NCBI GenBank assembly: GCA_964019135.1
Contig: OZ025260.1
Coordinates: 28,576,254-28,640,253, forward strand
Direction: 5' to 3'
DNA length: 64,000 nucleotides
Origin: Arenicola marina
Taxonomy: Eukaryota > Annelida > Polychaeta > Arenicolidae
Both the position numbers and the translations under genes were made by a program. The notes beneath the pieces are model-generated. The model was not told where the DNA came from, did no database searches, and saw nothing but the letters and a program-made list of their open reading frames with translations. The first letter of the stretch is position 1, and every line of letters begins with the position of its first letter. Shown in pieces: positions 36,898-46,833 of this stretch.

Positions 36898-37138
36898 TCA
36901 TTGTCTCGGCGTTTAACGTCTGGTCGGTATTGTCTCGGCGTTTAACGTCTGGTCGGTATTGTCTCGGCGTTTAACGTCTGGTCGGTATTGTCTCGGCGTT
37001 CAACGTCTGGTCGGTATTGTCTCGGCGTTTCACGTCTGGTCGGTATTGCCTCGTTACCAAGTGTCTAATCAGTATTGTCTCGTAGCCAAGTGTCTAGTCG
37101 GTATTGTCTCGTTGCCAAGTGTCTAGTCGGTATTGTGT
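36898..37138. repeat. 29-bp minisatellite, unit 4; right end of the array
   Basis: About eight repeats. Five clean ones carry the CGGCGTTTAACGTCTGG core, then three carry GTTGCCAAGTGTCTAG. Collinearity with units 1-3 stops inside or just after this minisatellite, at about 37,138, so the array boundary coincides with it. Confidence 0.92.
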
Positions 37139-37650
37139 TATCAGTCTCGTCGGCTTAGAGAATTTCTGACCTCACGTGTTAAGCAGTTCCCTATATGCCG
37201 TCCTATTTTTCCCCGGTAGATTTCATTAGTCTGCTCCACAAACTCCCCTCACCCGAGGAGAGTACGTCACTGCCTAATTTGTGCAAGGCAGTCATTGGCT
37301 GCTGGCCGAGATGCGACACCCCGCCGTATCGCGCATTCTCATTGGTTGAGTTATATTTACCGGGGAAGACCTCATGAAAGTGTCGTGCAGACGAAAAGTA
37401 AACACTGCCACTGATGAACAAATGAACGAAATTCTTTGAGATTATACTTACTTTGACAGAATTGTCTTGCACATTTCGATCTATTGAGGGTCAAGAATGC
37501 ATTTCATGTATTTCAAATGAAATGACAGTGTTTATGTGCGGCGATACGTTTAAAGCCATTGGCAATGCATTGACCAAAGGAGAATTCAAACTGATCAGCA
37601 GATCGCCTTAGTCTGTGTTAAGCAAACTATAGGACACTGAAACATGATGT
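37139..37650. other. Single-copy DNA; promoter-like patch
   Basis: No gene is recognised. At 37,290-37,370 two inverted CCAAT boxes (ATTGGCTG and ATTGGTTG, about 50 bp apart) flank a CpG-containing stretch and precede an AT-rich TTATATTTA. This is a promoter-like arrangement without a recognisable exon downstream. From 37,500 the sequence is AT-rich and unremarkable. Confidence 0.3.
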
Positions 37651-37654
37651 AGGC

Positions 37655-37985
37655 ATTCTGTGGGGGAGGGGGGGGGGCACTGTTATACGAATCTGGTGGG
37701 GGGGGGGGGGGGTCGCGGGTGCCCCTTATTTGATGCCCGAGAGAGCGGACATTTGGGATAAAAAAAATACCCCAAAAGAACGGATATTTATTTGAGAACT
37801 TGCGACCGAGGGAGGGAAGGGGGCTGCGTTCATGGAGCCGTTTGCCGCGAAAAATACCTCTTCCGAGCGGATTAGGGCGGCAAAATCTCGACCAAGCGGA
37901 TCTTGACGGTAAAACGCTACGACCGAGCGGATTTTGGCAGTGAAGTGGGGGGGGGGCTTTACCGCGGAACCCCCCACCCCCCACC
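37655..37985. repeat. G-rich block with a degenerate ~30-bp repeat
   Basis: Two G runs (37,662-37,677, 37,697-37,713) and a C/G run at the right border enclose a stretch in which CCGAGCGGATT-like motifs repeat at 37,863, 37,892 and 37,923. Its GGTCG-type wording resembles the interior of the two CAGGGGCGG-ended elements at 53.7 and 60.1 kb, so it may be a decayed relative. A 164-codon minus-strand frame across it is proline-rich from the G runs and is not credible as a gene. Confidence 0.35.
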
Positions 37986-37999
37986 GCCCACTGTATTAA

Positions 38000-40850
38000 G
38001 TAACCCCTTCCCCCGACTTTGGCATGCACGACCACGTTTAGACTGTTTAATAATTTCATAGAATGTCTTCGTTCTAATCTGTGAGTCATGTAAGCTAAAA
38101 AAAACAGTAGCTTGATCCGAATATCGAAGTTAGGTGAAATGACCCCTATATCTATAAAAAAAAAAATCTTTTATTTATCAATTTAATAAGATTGCCTCCT
38201 CCATCAATAAAATACTCTCATATTAAGACTTACATAGTCTACATGTAACCATTTCCAACATAATAATAAGTAAATTTAGTCATTCATTATATTTATATTT
38301 ACCTTTTTCTCACATGTGGTGTCCGTGGGTGGAAGTATGGACTTCCGTCCCAGCCCAACCCACTTACCCATCCGGGTCCGCTGATCTTGGATTTTATATT
38401 GCAACACGTTGATAACTTCTACCGATAAACTTTATTTGCCAAGTGACAAAAACCTGACTGGTCTACACCACTGCCATTGTTAGACTACCATTCACCACTC
38501 TCCGTCTGGATGCCACCGGGCAGACCTGGTCCGGGCGACAGTGCCACCCGATCTCTGGCTCAACCGAGCCAGCCAATCAGGTGGCAGGGGGTGGGGCTTA
38601 GTGACCGGTGGCGGGAGGACCAGCCGCCGTCACCCCATCCTGTACATGTCACGCCCGGACTCTAGATACAGATGAGGTAACCAATTGGATAAAATAAATC
38701 AGGGAGACATTAAAAGCCCTAGAGATATGAATTCTACATAGGTTTCTCCTCAATCTGTATCAAAGACAGTATTGAATATGATGAAAACGCCAGAAAAGAA
38801 ACTGATTATTGGATATATAAGCGGCCTGCTTTTACATTTTGTCAGTATCCATGTAAGAGCTGTTTGCTATGTGGAACAGTCAAAGAAGAAGACAATGAAA
38901 ACAGAAATGATATGTTGCAAAACTGTTATTTACTGTGGATTAATTTGCAAAGGAATTTAATAAAGAAATGAGCTTGGTTTAAACAAATTTTTACTTTGCA
39001 ATTGGAAATCAGGCAAGGCCTATAACAAATCCCTCTTGCTGACATGAGCTTGCCTTATTAGTTGTGTGCAGTCAAAATTGGTAAAAAGTTCAGATTAAGA
39101 TGCAGTAGTGCCAAAGCCCTAAAGTATGCATTTATATCCACATGTTGATTAAATATTGCAACAGGTGCAACCTCCAGCCTATAGTTAGCCTGGTAAGGAT
39201 TCATTCCCAGCCATCCCACACCCCATCACTACCCAAATCAATAGTGTTATCAATGAAGACATATCTGGAGTAATGCTATCCTAAAATGAATTAATTTAGC
39301 TCATCATTGAAGACTGAATTGTCCAAACTAAACAGGGCTTGGTCAGTTTCGCTAATCATATAAGGCGGAAATAACCCAAACAATGCACCTGCATGATCTT
39401 GTATTATTTTGGGTCGTTGCATGATTGAAAACCAGTTGCCAAAATGGCCTGAGCAACAGTTTGCAATGATCAAGATTGCCACAGACGAATAAACAGAAGA
39501 GCCAGTCCTTCTCAAACATAAATCTCAATATTTAATTGGCCTTAACATAATTCACATAACAATATCCTGCAAGAAAATAAGTTTCCAATGGAATGAGCTT
39601 ATACACCACAGGCAGTCATATTTATAAGTGTGCCTTGACCTACTTAATTTGCCCTGTTCTTTTAAAGTACAGTGAACTACTTGATGTAGTTAATGACATT
39701 GGTTGTCTGTGATGGTAAATAAACAATGGCAGCAATATGTATTAATAATGTATAAAAAAACTTGAATAAAGCAAGTCTTAAATTGAATAATTTATTTTCA
39801 CTATTTTACATTTATAATGCATCACGAACATAAACACTGATAGTACACATGTAGAACACATTTTTCATCCGTGTGTGGTTTATGCAGATGACTTCATTCA
39901 ATGTAATCCTGGAGCAGTGGCGTTTTCTGTCACTTCTTTAATCCATACATTACATTTTAAATGGGATATACAGTTAACATACAAGCAAAACTACTTTTTT
40001 CATGTGGAAAAAAAGTTAGGACTTATAGAACATTCTATTAATCTTGAATAGTTCACATGCCTATTAGTATAGTGATACATTTCCAGAGTTACAACTAATT
40101 TATTATTAGAAATATTTTAATTCTTTACAAGTCCATTTACTGGACATGAACCTCACTATTCAACAATGGCAATCACTTACAATATTTAAATAACTCAGGC
40201 TGGTATACATATATCTTCTATGCTATTTATTGCAGACTATAGACTTATTTGATCTGTTCTAAGCAGTATAATTGCTTCCTTCAACTTGAACATTTTTGGC
40301 TATTTCTTATCTAAAAAGTAATTTTTCCTTCTTTGTAAAATGAATTCACTGCTTTTTTTATACATTTATCACATTTTGTTAAAATTTATTTAATATTAAA
40401 TATTTTGCTCTCCTAAATGGGCACATCTTGACTACCCTCGAGTATATCCTTCTAATTGCCCATACCAGCCACATGCCCCCCCCCCCCTCCCCCCTGCAAA
40501 AGTTAATTAATTTGTTTACAGTTAAATTACAAGTAAATAAAATATACCTTTTAAATATTCTCTTGCCATTTAAAGAGACCACCCTCTTCACTCCCTTCCT
40601 CGATCGAGGGTATCCCTCTAGCAACGCATCCCCCCGCCCCGTCGCACGTCCCCCCCCCCCACCCCCCCATGGCCTTCCTCTGCCCTGGTAGCCGAAGCCG
40701 CCTACCGCTGCCTTGCCTGTAACTAATTCTGCAGTAATGGCTACATTTCAGCAGTGACAACGTTAATATTCGGCATAATAACTTTGCGTAAGATACATGT
40801 GTGCACATTACCATATTTAATTAACTTAATCTCAATCTTAACTAGCATTT
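38000..40850. other. AT-rich single-copy DNA, possible intron or UTR
   Basis: AT-rich, with no long coding frame. At 38,560-38,600 a CCAATCA motif lies next to GGGGTGGGGC, a promoter-like pair. On the minus strand a good acceptor (pyrimidine tract ending TTCTTGCAG) lies at about 39,573. A 74-codon open frame with balanced codon use lies at 39,291-39,515, which I cannot assign. Plus-strand AATAAA signals occur near 38,959 and 39,766. C runs occur at 40,477-40,495 and 40,640-40,670. If the exon at 40,858-40,893 is real, this is its downstream intron and 3' part. Confidence 0.35.
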
Positions 40851-40857
40851 TACTCAC

Positions 40858-40893
40858 ATTTGTGACTCGAGTGGCTGGTTGAGTAACATCCAT
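40858..40893 (-). CDS. Candidate first coding exon (12 codons)
   Basis: On the minus strand a GGAAGATGG start context is followed by the frame MDVTQPATRVTN and then a strong splice donor GTGAGTAAA at 40,852-40,857 (phase 0). Upstream (40,900-41,050) the DNA is CpG-containing and GC-richer than its surroundings, as expected of a promoter or 5' UTR, and it turns AT-rich right after the donor. The exons that would follow were not found in frame, and two acceptors tested on the minus strand (39,573 and 40,733) run into early stops. The family is not recognised. It could be coincidence. Confidence 0.3.
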
Positions 40894-41060
40894 CTTCCGC
40901 CGTTGTTTACCGCCCTGCTGTGAAGGGGGCTATGACGCGTATGACGTAGTTGTACGGAATTCCTTACAGAAAATGGTGGACAGTTACAGACTGTACGCGG
41001 AGCCGCGGTAGCGCCGTGCAGCGGCAGTCTGCGGAAGAGACTATAAATTTCATTTGACAA

Positions 41061-41986
41061 TTTAATTTACATTTCGTCCGTAGCTGCAGCAATCATTACA
41101 ACGTCTTACGTTGATCAATGTGGCACCAGCGACAAAAAAAGATATACAGATGAATACAGATATTCACAACAGAAATAAAAGGATAATAACTCTACTGGGT
41201 GTCATAATGTTTGAAATATATTACCTAATGGTACATTTATTGCGACGTTAAGACGTGAGTGATGCTCGTCACTGTTAGGTCTTTAGATGGAGGAATCTTG
41301 TTGAATATTTCACGTATTGGAGGGGCAATTGCATCACATACTTCCACGTAGCTATGGCAACCGGCGCCATTGTCCGCCCACCGGACCCCCAGGGTAGCTC
41401 ATCATCTTGCGGGCAGCAAGGCCTTACAGTGGATTGCCCAAGTACCCGGGGACCCTGTACCATGTTCGACCCGCCCCCACGCCTAGCGGAACTGAACATG
41501 GAGACAGAAATGGTGGGCACGATCTGAGAGAATACACGTGTTTTCAAAGCTGAAAATGTTGTGCATGAACAAGAACCATTGACACTTTACACTTATATCA
41601 TGTATGTTTGGAAGCGGTTTGTCTTAATATGGCCAATCTATTAATGGTTAATGTTAAAAAAATATGTGTATGACTTGTAAGTAGTCAAATACGGGATTTC
41701 AGGGTGTGAAACACCGCATTAAGCATTATTATAAGGTCGAAATGTGTATGGTGGAAACAATTTCTCTATATAATATTAAGCAATAAAGCGTAGATGTTTC
41801 TGGGGTTTGTGTAAATCTTTTTCGGTTTCTGTTTGTATGATGTGTGTATTGCCATTATATAGTGGAATAAAAAATATATACAAAAAAAACAAGAAACAAC
41901 AACATACCTGGCCATGTACTGTGATCCTCTGTATAAGCCAGTAACCAAATCTTTACAGGGGAGTACTGTTCAAGGCCACTGTACCT
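41061..41986. other. Single-copy DNA, nothing recognised
   Basis: A short open frame on the minus strand (41,275-41,547, 90 codons) has no recognisable motif. The rest is AT-rich with no repeats of note. It ends at the left target duplication of the next element. Confidence 0.5.
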
Positions 41987-42062
41987 TGTCGAAGAAGCGT
42001 TTTTGTAATTCACACCCGGTTGGCCCTTCCGGTTCCCCATTATTTTCCATATTTAATTAATC

Positions 42063-42564
42063 ATGAACACTGATGAATATTCAGTACGTCGCCGCAGGCA
42101 GGTTAGGCCAACTTCTCTCCACCGGCAACTGCCAGTGACAGTGGTTAAACTGGCCACTTCGACGGAATCTACACCCTGTCCGGAATTATCTGACCAGCAA
42201 CAGCAAAACCGAAAGGGAAAGTGATACAGACAGTGAAGCTGAAGGTGTCAACAAGGTTAATGTGCTTTTAGAGACCATAACAGGGGCGAAGCGGAGACTG
42301 ACAAAGCGAGACAGCCAGGAGGGCAGCGGAGTTGGCTGTGAATCACAGCAACGAAGTAGCGAGAACTGGGCCTGGGCTCGAGCCAGGACTGGCTTGCAAG
42401 CGACACTTCATTGCTTCCATTCTTCAATTAAGTTGTTTTTCGACTTTTCGACCCTCGATCAAACTTGCCCAAAGCAGGTTACCCAGTGGAAGTTGTTAGT
42501 AGTATGCATTGGCTTAGTCAACAACATTCAAAATGTGACATCGCTCTACATGCAGTCACAGTAG
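42063..42564 (+). pseudogene. Broken coding stretch inside the DNA transposon
   Basis: A 53-codon frame opens at ATG 42,063 (MNTDEYSVRRRRQVRP...) and stops at 42,222. A second frame, shifted by one base, is open from about 42,217 to 42,564 and begins with an acidic ESDTDSEAEG stretch, then VNKVNVLLETITGAKRRL. The handover within about ten bases suggests one original frame interrupted by a frameshift, or an unseen intron. The basic-then-acidic, low-complexity style fits the N-terminal part of many proteins, and I recognise no transposase core. It may be the remnant of the element's own gene or a captured host exon. Confidence 0.35.
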
Positions 42565-42838
42565 GGGTAGGGGGGGGGGGGGGGTAGTGTAGGGTGTGGT
42601 GATGTGCCGTCATAATTTTGTTGATCAGCGAGATATCAATATGTGCATTAATTAGGCCGGTCTTATTCAAGAAAGAAGGGGTGAATACCAGTTTTTGTAC
42701 ACAATATAACAAAGAATAAACAATGTTTATTTAGCAACTTTATTTAGCAACTAAAATGTTATCTTATCGTAATTCACCCAAATTATATGAATCAATTAAT
42801 TTTATAATAAACTTGAGAACAATTTAAATTAAATCTAT

Positions 42839-43134
42839 AGGGGTCTGGAAGGGGGCATCCAGTGTCCAGTGTCCAGTCTTGATTTTTCAAAATTCGCAGT
42901 GCCAAATGTCGATTTTTTTAGAATTTGCACTGTCAAATGTCGATTTTTCAAAATTTGCAGTGTTGAATGTCAAAAGCGTCGCTTTTTTCAGTGTCGTTTT
43001 TTTCTAAAATGCCACTATCCGTGTGGATGTTTTTTCTTCAAATCCTCGGTGTCGGAATTTAGGGGTCAATGTCGAATGTCGATTTTTTAAATATGCCTGT
43101 GTTGCATGTCGCCATTTACCCCTTCCAGACCCCT
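42839..43134. mobile_element. 296-bp element nested in the DNA transposon
   Basis: Perfect 16-bp inverted ends AGGGGTCTGGAAGGGG (42,839-42,854; complement at 43,119-43,134). The interior consists of a degenerate repeat of about 31 bp built on AAATGTCGATTTTT (42,904, 42,935, variant 42,965). It is non-coding. It lies wholly inside the 41,997-43,666 element and so may have inserted later, or be part of that family's interior. No clean target duplication is visible. Confidence 0.7.
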
Positions 43135-43675
43135 GGCTATATATGCAGCAACGAGTGGACATTTGCAACCATCTTAGACCATTTCCAGCCACGTACATGC
43201 CCATCCCCTTATGGTTCAGTCATCTAGCGACTAACGTAAACATATCAGTCACACGCTAGCTATATCTAGCGAATGCCGGACAAAAAACGGGGGTGGGGGT
43301 TCAGTTGCTATGAAATAACAGGCACAATTTCAGCGGATAGTCAGCTCTTTCCAGGAATCTGCTACTCGCCGATACCTTGACTGTATCACCTGCCTTCACT
43401 TTCAAGTGACGTATCTTAATTTCATCTTGTCAATCATTTGGTTTGTAACGTTTTTTTTCATCGACAAAAACGTTTTTTGGCACCTGAATTTTCGAGATAA
43501 AACAAAGTTCTTTAAACCGCAGTAAAACGTTTTGAATTACGAGCCTATTAAGTAAACGTTTACGTTTACTGTATCTGCCCGCATGCAGATATCTGTTTGA
43601 ATATTCATAAGAAACTGCGTAATCACGGAACCGGAAGCGCCAACCGGGTGTGAATTACAAAAACGCGTCGAAGAA

Positions 43676-44994
43676 GGTCACTATTAAAGTTTCCAATTAT
43701 TACTATTTCTGCATGACCTTGATTAATTAGTAAGAACATACAACTGTGCACTGTTGGTTGTGGATATAGTTTCTTTAGTATCCCTACATCCATGTATTAT
43801 AATGACTGGTCCCTCCAAATCACTGAGTCTGCTTTATTTAGAAATAAATCCGCGACTGAATGTTATAAATGTAATATAAGGATGCCATTCAAAAAATTCG
43901 ATCAGTTGCTTTCAACATTTTCGCCTTTTGCTGGATAACTGCGTCAAAATCTTTTAGTTGTTCACACTTCCTTTCAATTATATATAGTCCATCCGGTTTT
44001 TAAAATGATGAAAGGTACATTGAGGCTAAATCGGTGGGCCTGTGATAAACTTCATGAACACCAAGAGGTGGCACGGCCAGTGGGTAACACGAACCGTCCT
44101 AGGAATATAGCTCACATATTGCTCACGCCTAGTATATACAACATTCGATAGACTTGAGGAGCCTTGACATGGCGAAGTTATTCATATAAGATACAGAGCG
44201 TGCATTGGCGGGTGGAACATAAGCCAGTCTGTATTAGCGATGTCACTTGACTCTGTGACCAAGGCCGGAGATGAAGTTGAGATTTCAGCAAGACGCGCGT
44301 GAGAGGACGAGAGAGCGAGAGGACGAGGGGAACGGTTTAAATTACAGGGTTCTCTGTACATGATGCAAAATGTCAGAAAGTTATGCCTCTCATACGTTTT
44401 GTAAGGATGCCCAAATCTAACAATTTATGTATTGATTAGCAGCTGGAAGCATCACTTACTTTCGCGTTGATAGGCGTGATTGTGACACATTGGCTACCAA
44501 TAATCATTGGTGTACTGGCTCAGTGCAGTTGTTGCAGTGTCCGGCCTGGCTTCACGTTGGGTGGCGTGAAGAGACCACTGTATCCTGCATAACTGTGTCT
44601 TTCTGAACATTTAACCACTTACAGACATTCTTATTATGGCATGCAGGAGAGTTGATTTGTCGCCAAATTTATAAACCGGGACATTTTCATTTCCTTTTCA
44701 GACGGAGGTAAAGTTGTTTGTTGCCACTGGAAATATCCGAATTCAAGAAGAAGCTTAATAAATATAAAATATTCCCTTCATCATAGTGATACACACCACA
44801 ATTCAATCCCACAATGTGATTTGATTTGATTTCCAAAGTGCATCAGTTAGATAAGCACATGTTATAAACCTAAGGACGTGCATCCATCTCACTGCGCTGA
44901 TGACAGTCAGCTGGTGAAATAAATGACTGGATGCCACAACGTGCTGTATCCTCCACAAACAGGTAATGCCCCCGTGGTTGGCTCTATGACAGCA
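43676..44994. other. Single-copy DNA, nothing recognised
   Basis: AT-rich at first, then mixed. There is a short purine-rich GAGAGGACGAG patch near 44,300. No credible coding frame, RNA gene or repeat was found. Confidence 0.5.
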
Positions 44995-45155
44995 CGGATA
45001 CATTATACCCTCCCGACTGACTCCCCCTGTGTCTGAGCCTGACCAGAGATACATTACCCTCCGGACTGACTGTTTCTCTCCCTGTCCCTGTATCTGAGCC
45101 TGCCCAGAGATACATTACCCTGCGGACTGACTGTGTCTCCCCCTGTGCCTGTCCG
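44995..45155. repeat. Minisatellite of about 51-61 bp, 2.7 copies
   Basis: GATACATTACCCTCCGGACT recurs at 44,997, 45,048 and 45,109, each followed by a CT-rich CCCTGTGTCTGAGCCTG segment. The first repeat is about 10 bp shorter than the second. Confidence 0.85.
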
Positions 45156-45975
45156 GCTCCTGTTGGGGATTATGCGGTCAAGGTTTCCGGCGCGACCGGC
45201 CAGAGAGGACGCGACTGCCAGCGTCCGGGCAGCGATAAAGCGCCCCCTGGCGGCTATAGTGAGCGTGGTAATTAAGGAACGCCGGAGTCTCTGGCCTCAG
45301 TCCCATTGTCTCGACATGCCTTGCCCACATCGACGGCACATTACAGCTAAGCTTCTTAAACAGCCTCATAAAAACGACGTCCTCGTCCTGCGGGATTTGA
45401 ATGCTTCAGTAAGTCCGGATGCAATCTTTCAAAGAAAAATATGTGGGGTCTCGTTTGTGTTTTATAAGTGTTTATTCTTCACATGAATATATATTGCCGG
45501 TGATTGCTCACGCATCAAGGGTTCGTGATGTCATTTGATGTCAGACGAAGTTAGCAATGCATTACGCGTTTGTTATTTATTCACATATACTGTCAGAAAG
45601 TGCGGATATCCACACAAATAAACAAAACAAGTTTGAATTCGGATCCAAGTTTTTAACAAGGAGACTGGTGGGGCGGGGGGGGGGGGGTGGGGGGCAGCGA
45701 ATGATGTTTCCGTTACGACCGAGTGAAGCCATTGGGCTGTACTAAATATCGAGGAAAATGGGGGGGGGGTGGTTCTAAAAAACATGACGATCAACGGGGG
45801 AGGGGGTGGAAGGAGAGGGCACTTAAAGTTTATTCAATATTAGCGAGAAAATCAACAAATAATCTGCGATAAATAGTGTGACATAAAAGCAGTGATAAAT
45901 AATCAAGAACTGATATCATTCTTAAGGTCTTAGTACTGAGGGTTTACTTTATTGCAGCTCAGCGAACCCACATGT
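45156..45975. other. Single-copy DNA with G runs
   Basis: A 117-codon open frame at 45,133-45,486 has no recognisable motif and its left part reads the minisatellite. G runs lie at 45,675-45,693 and 45,761-45,768. No gene is supported. Confidence 0.45.
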
Positions 45976-46125
45976 TTAATTAACGTATAAGTTAAATTAT
46001 GTATATGAACTAACGTATACGTTAATTACTGTATATTAATTAACGTATACGTTAATCACTGTATATTAACTGACGTATACATTAATTAATGTATATTAAC
46101 TAACGTATACGTTAATCACTGTAAT
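45976..46125. repeat. 30-bp palindromic tandem repeat
   Basis: Five repeats in exact 30-bp register (45,981, 46,011, 46,041, 46,071, 46,101), each with the perfect 14-bp palindrome TAACGTATACGTTA or a one- or two-base variant, followed by an ATCACTGTATATTAAC-type spacer. Confidence 0.92.
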
Positions 46126-46169
46126 AATATGCAAGTCCCTCCGGTACATGTGTCCGTATCAGTGGGAGG

Positions 46170-46426
46170 TTGGTTGGTTTGTTGGTTATTCAGGACGCTG
46201 ACTTTTGGCTATATCGCTTCAATGTGAGCAGGAAGGCAGTCTGCAGCCATGTCCCCGGGGGTAACCCCCTACTCTTTACGAAGAAAGACATGGGATCTGT
46301 ATCCTGCGACCACACAGACATGGCCACAACAAGGCTCGAACCACCGACCCACGTGCCGTTAGGCTCTCAGGTGACCAGAGCACTCAATGCGAGCGCTCTA
46401 ACCCACAGAGCTATCGGGCCGGCCCC
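46170..46426 (-). mobile_element. tRNA-derived SINE, copy 1
   Basis: Read on the minus strand, a tRNA-like head starts near 46,426 with an A-box-like TAGCTCTGTGGGTTAGAGCG, followed about 50 bp later by a B-box GGTTCGAGCC, then a tRNA-unrelated body, and a tail of AACCAACC repeats at 46,170. It is flanked by a 16-bp target duplication CCGTATCAGTGGGAGG / CCGTGTCAGTGGGAGG (46,154-46,169 and 46,427-46,442; one mismatch), as expected of LINE-driven retroposition. It carries its own polymerase III promoter and codes for nothing. Confidence 0.9.
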
Positions 46427-46833
46427 CCGTGTCAGTGGGAGGGGAGTCACCGAGGATCCGGCTCATCAGGCGGCTGTCAGTTCTAGGAAGACATACATAT
46501 TTATCATGCTATTTCCATGTTAATGTGGGGCGAGAGCCAGAGGAGGTGTGTCGTTGCGTCACAACCAGTTAAAGACGGTGTATATCGTTTGCGGGAGGAT
46601 GCTGACAATTCCGTTCCATTTGCGGTTTATGTTTTTTCGCCATGGGTAGTTGCGGAGGCGGGACACAGGCAAAACACAGGCTGCCAAACAAACATTTATC
46701 CGTCATATATGAAGAATGCTGAGATGTTCCTGTCACAGCCGCCACCGCCACCCCCCATCTTGTTCGATCACCTCCCTCTACATTAGGTAATAGATAAGCA
46801 GTGAGTTACAGGTCCTTATTGGATCGAAGAATA

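Larger units (their letters stand above)
26909..37138. repeat. Array unit 4 (cut off; about 10.2 kb)
   Basis: Fourth copy, collinear with unit 3 from its start to the 29-bp minisatellite, where the array stops and single-copy DNA begins at about 37,139. The second half of the unit (what follows the minisatellite in units 1-3) is absent. Private features are a block at about 30,405-31,320 missing from unit 3, a 142-bp inverted-repeat element at 31,443-31,584, and a 2.7-kb expansion of the 18-bp satellite at 32,788-35,483. Without that expansion it would be about 7.5 kb. Confidence 0.88.
41997..43666. mobile_element. 1.67-kb DNA transposon, Mutator-like
   Basis: Inverted ends of 40 bp with one mismatch, starting GCGTTTTTGTAATTCACACC (41,997-42,036 and 43,627-43,666). 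They are flanked by a perfect 9-bp direct repeat GTCGAAGAA at 41,988-41,996 and 43,667-43,675. Ends of this size with a 9-bp duplication are typical of Mutator-like elements, though other superfamilies with 8- to 10-bp duplications are possible. Both ends carry a subterminal TGAATATTCA about 75 bp in. The interior has two short coding-like stretches and a nested element, and no recognisable transposase, so this is a non-autonomous or internally deleted copy. The near-identity of the ends suggests a fairly recent insertion. Confidence 0.9.

Noticed and set aside
1-37138. Whether the array is rDNA spacer, a histone cluster or 5S/snRNA repeats.
   Set aside because: No rRNA, histone, 5S or snRNA sequence was recognised in any unit.
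37595-38089. 164-codon minus-strand frame with repeated NPLGR segments.
   Set aside because: It arises from a degenerate repeat of about 30 bp and G runs. The composition is not protein-like.
39291-39515. 74-codon minus-strand frame with balanced codon use.
   Set aside because: No recognisable domain. The nearby acceptor at about 39,573 does not lead into this frame without a stop. Kept only as a remark in the region entry.
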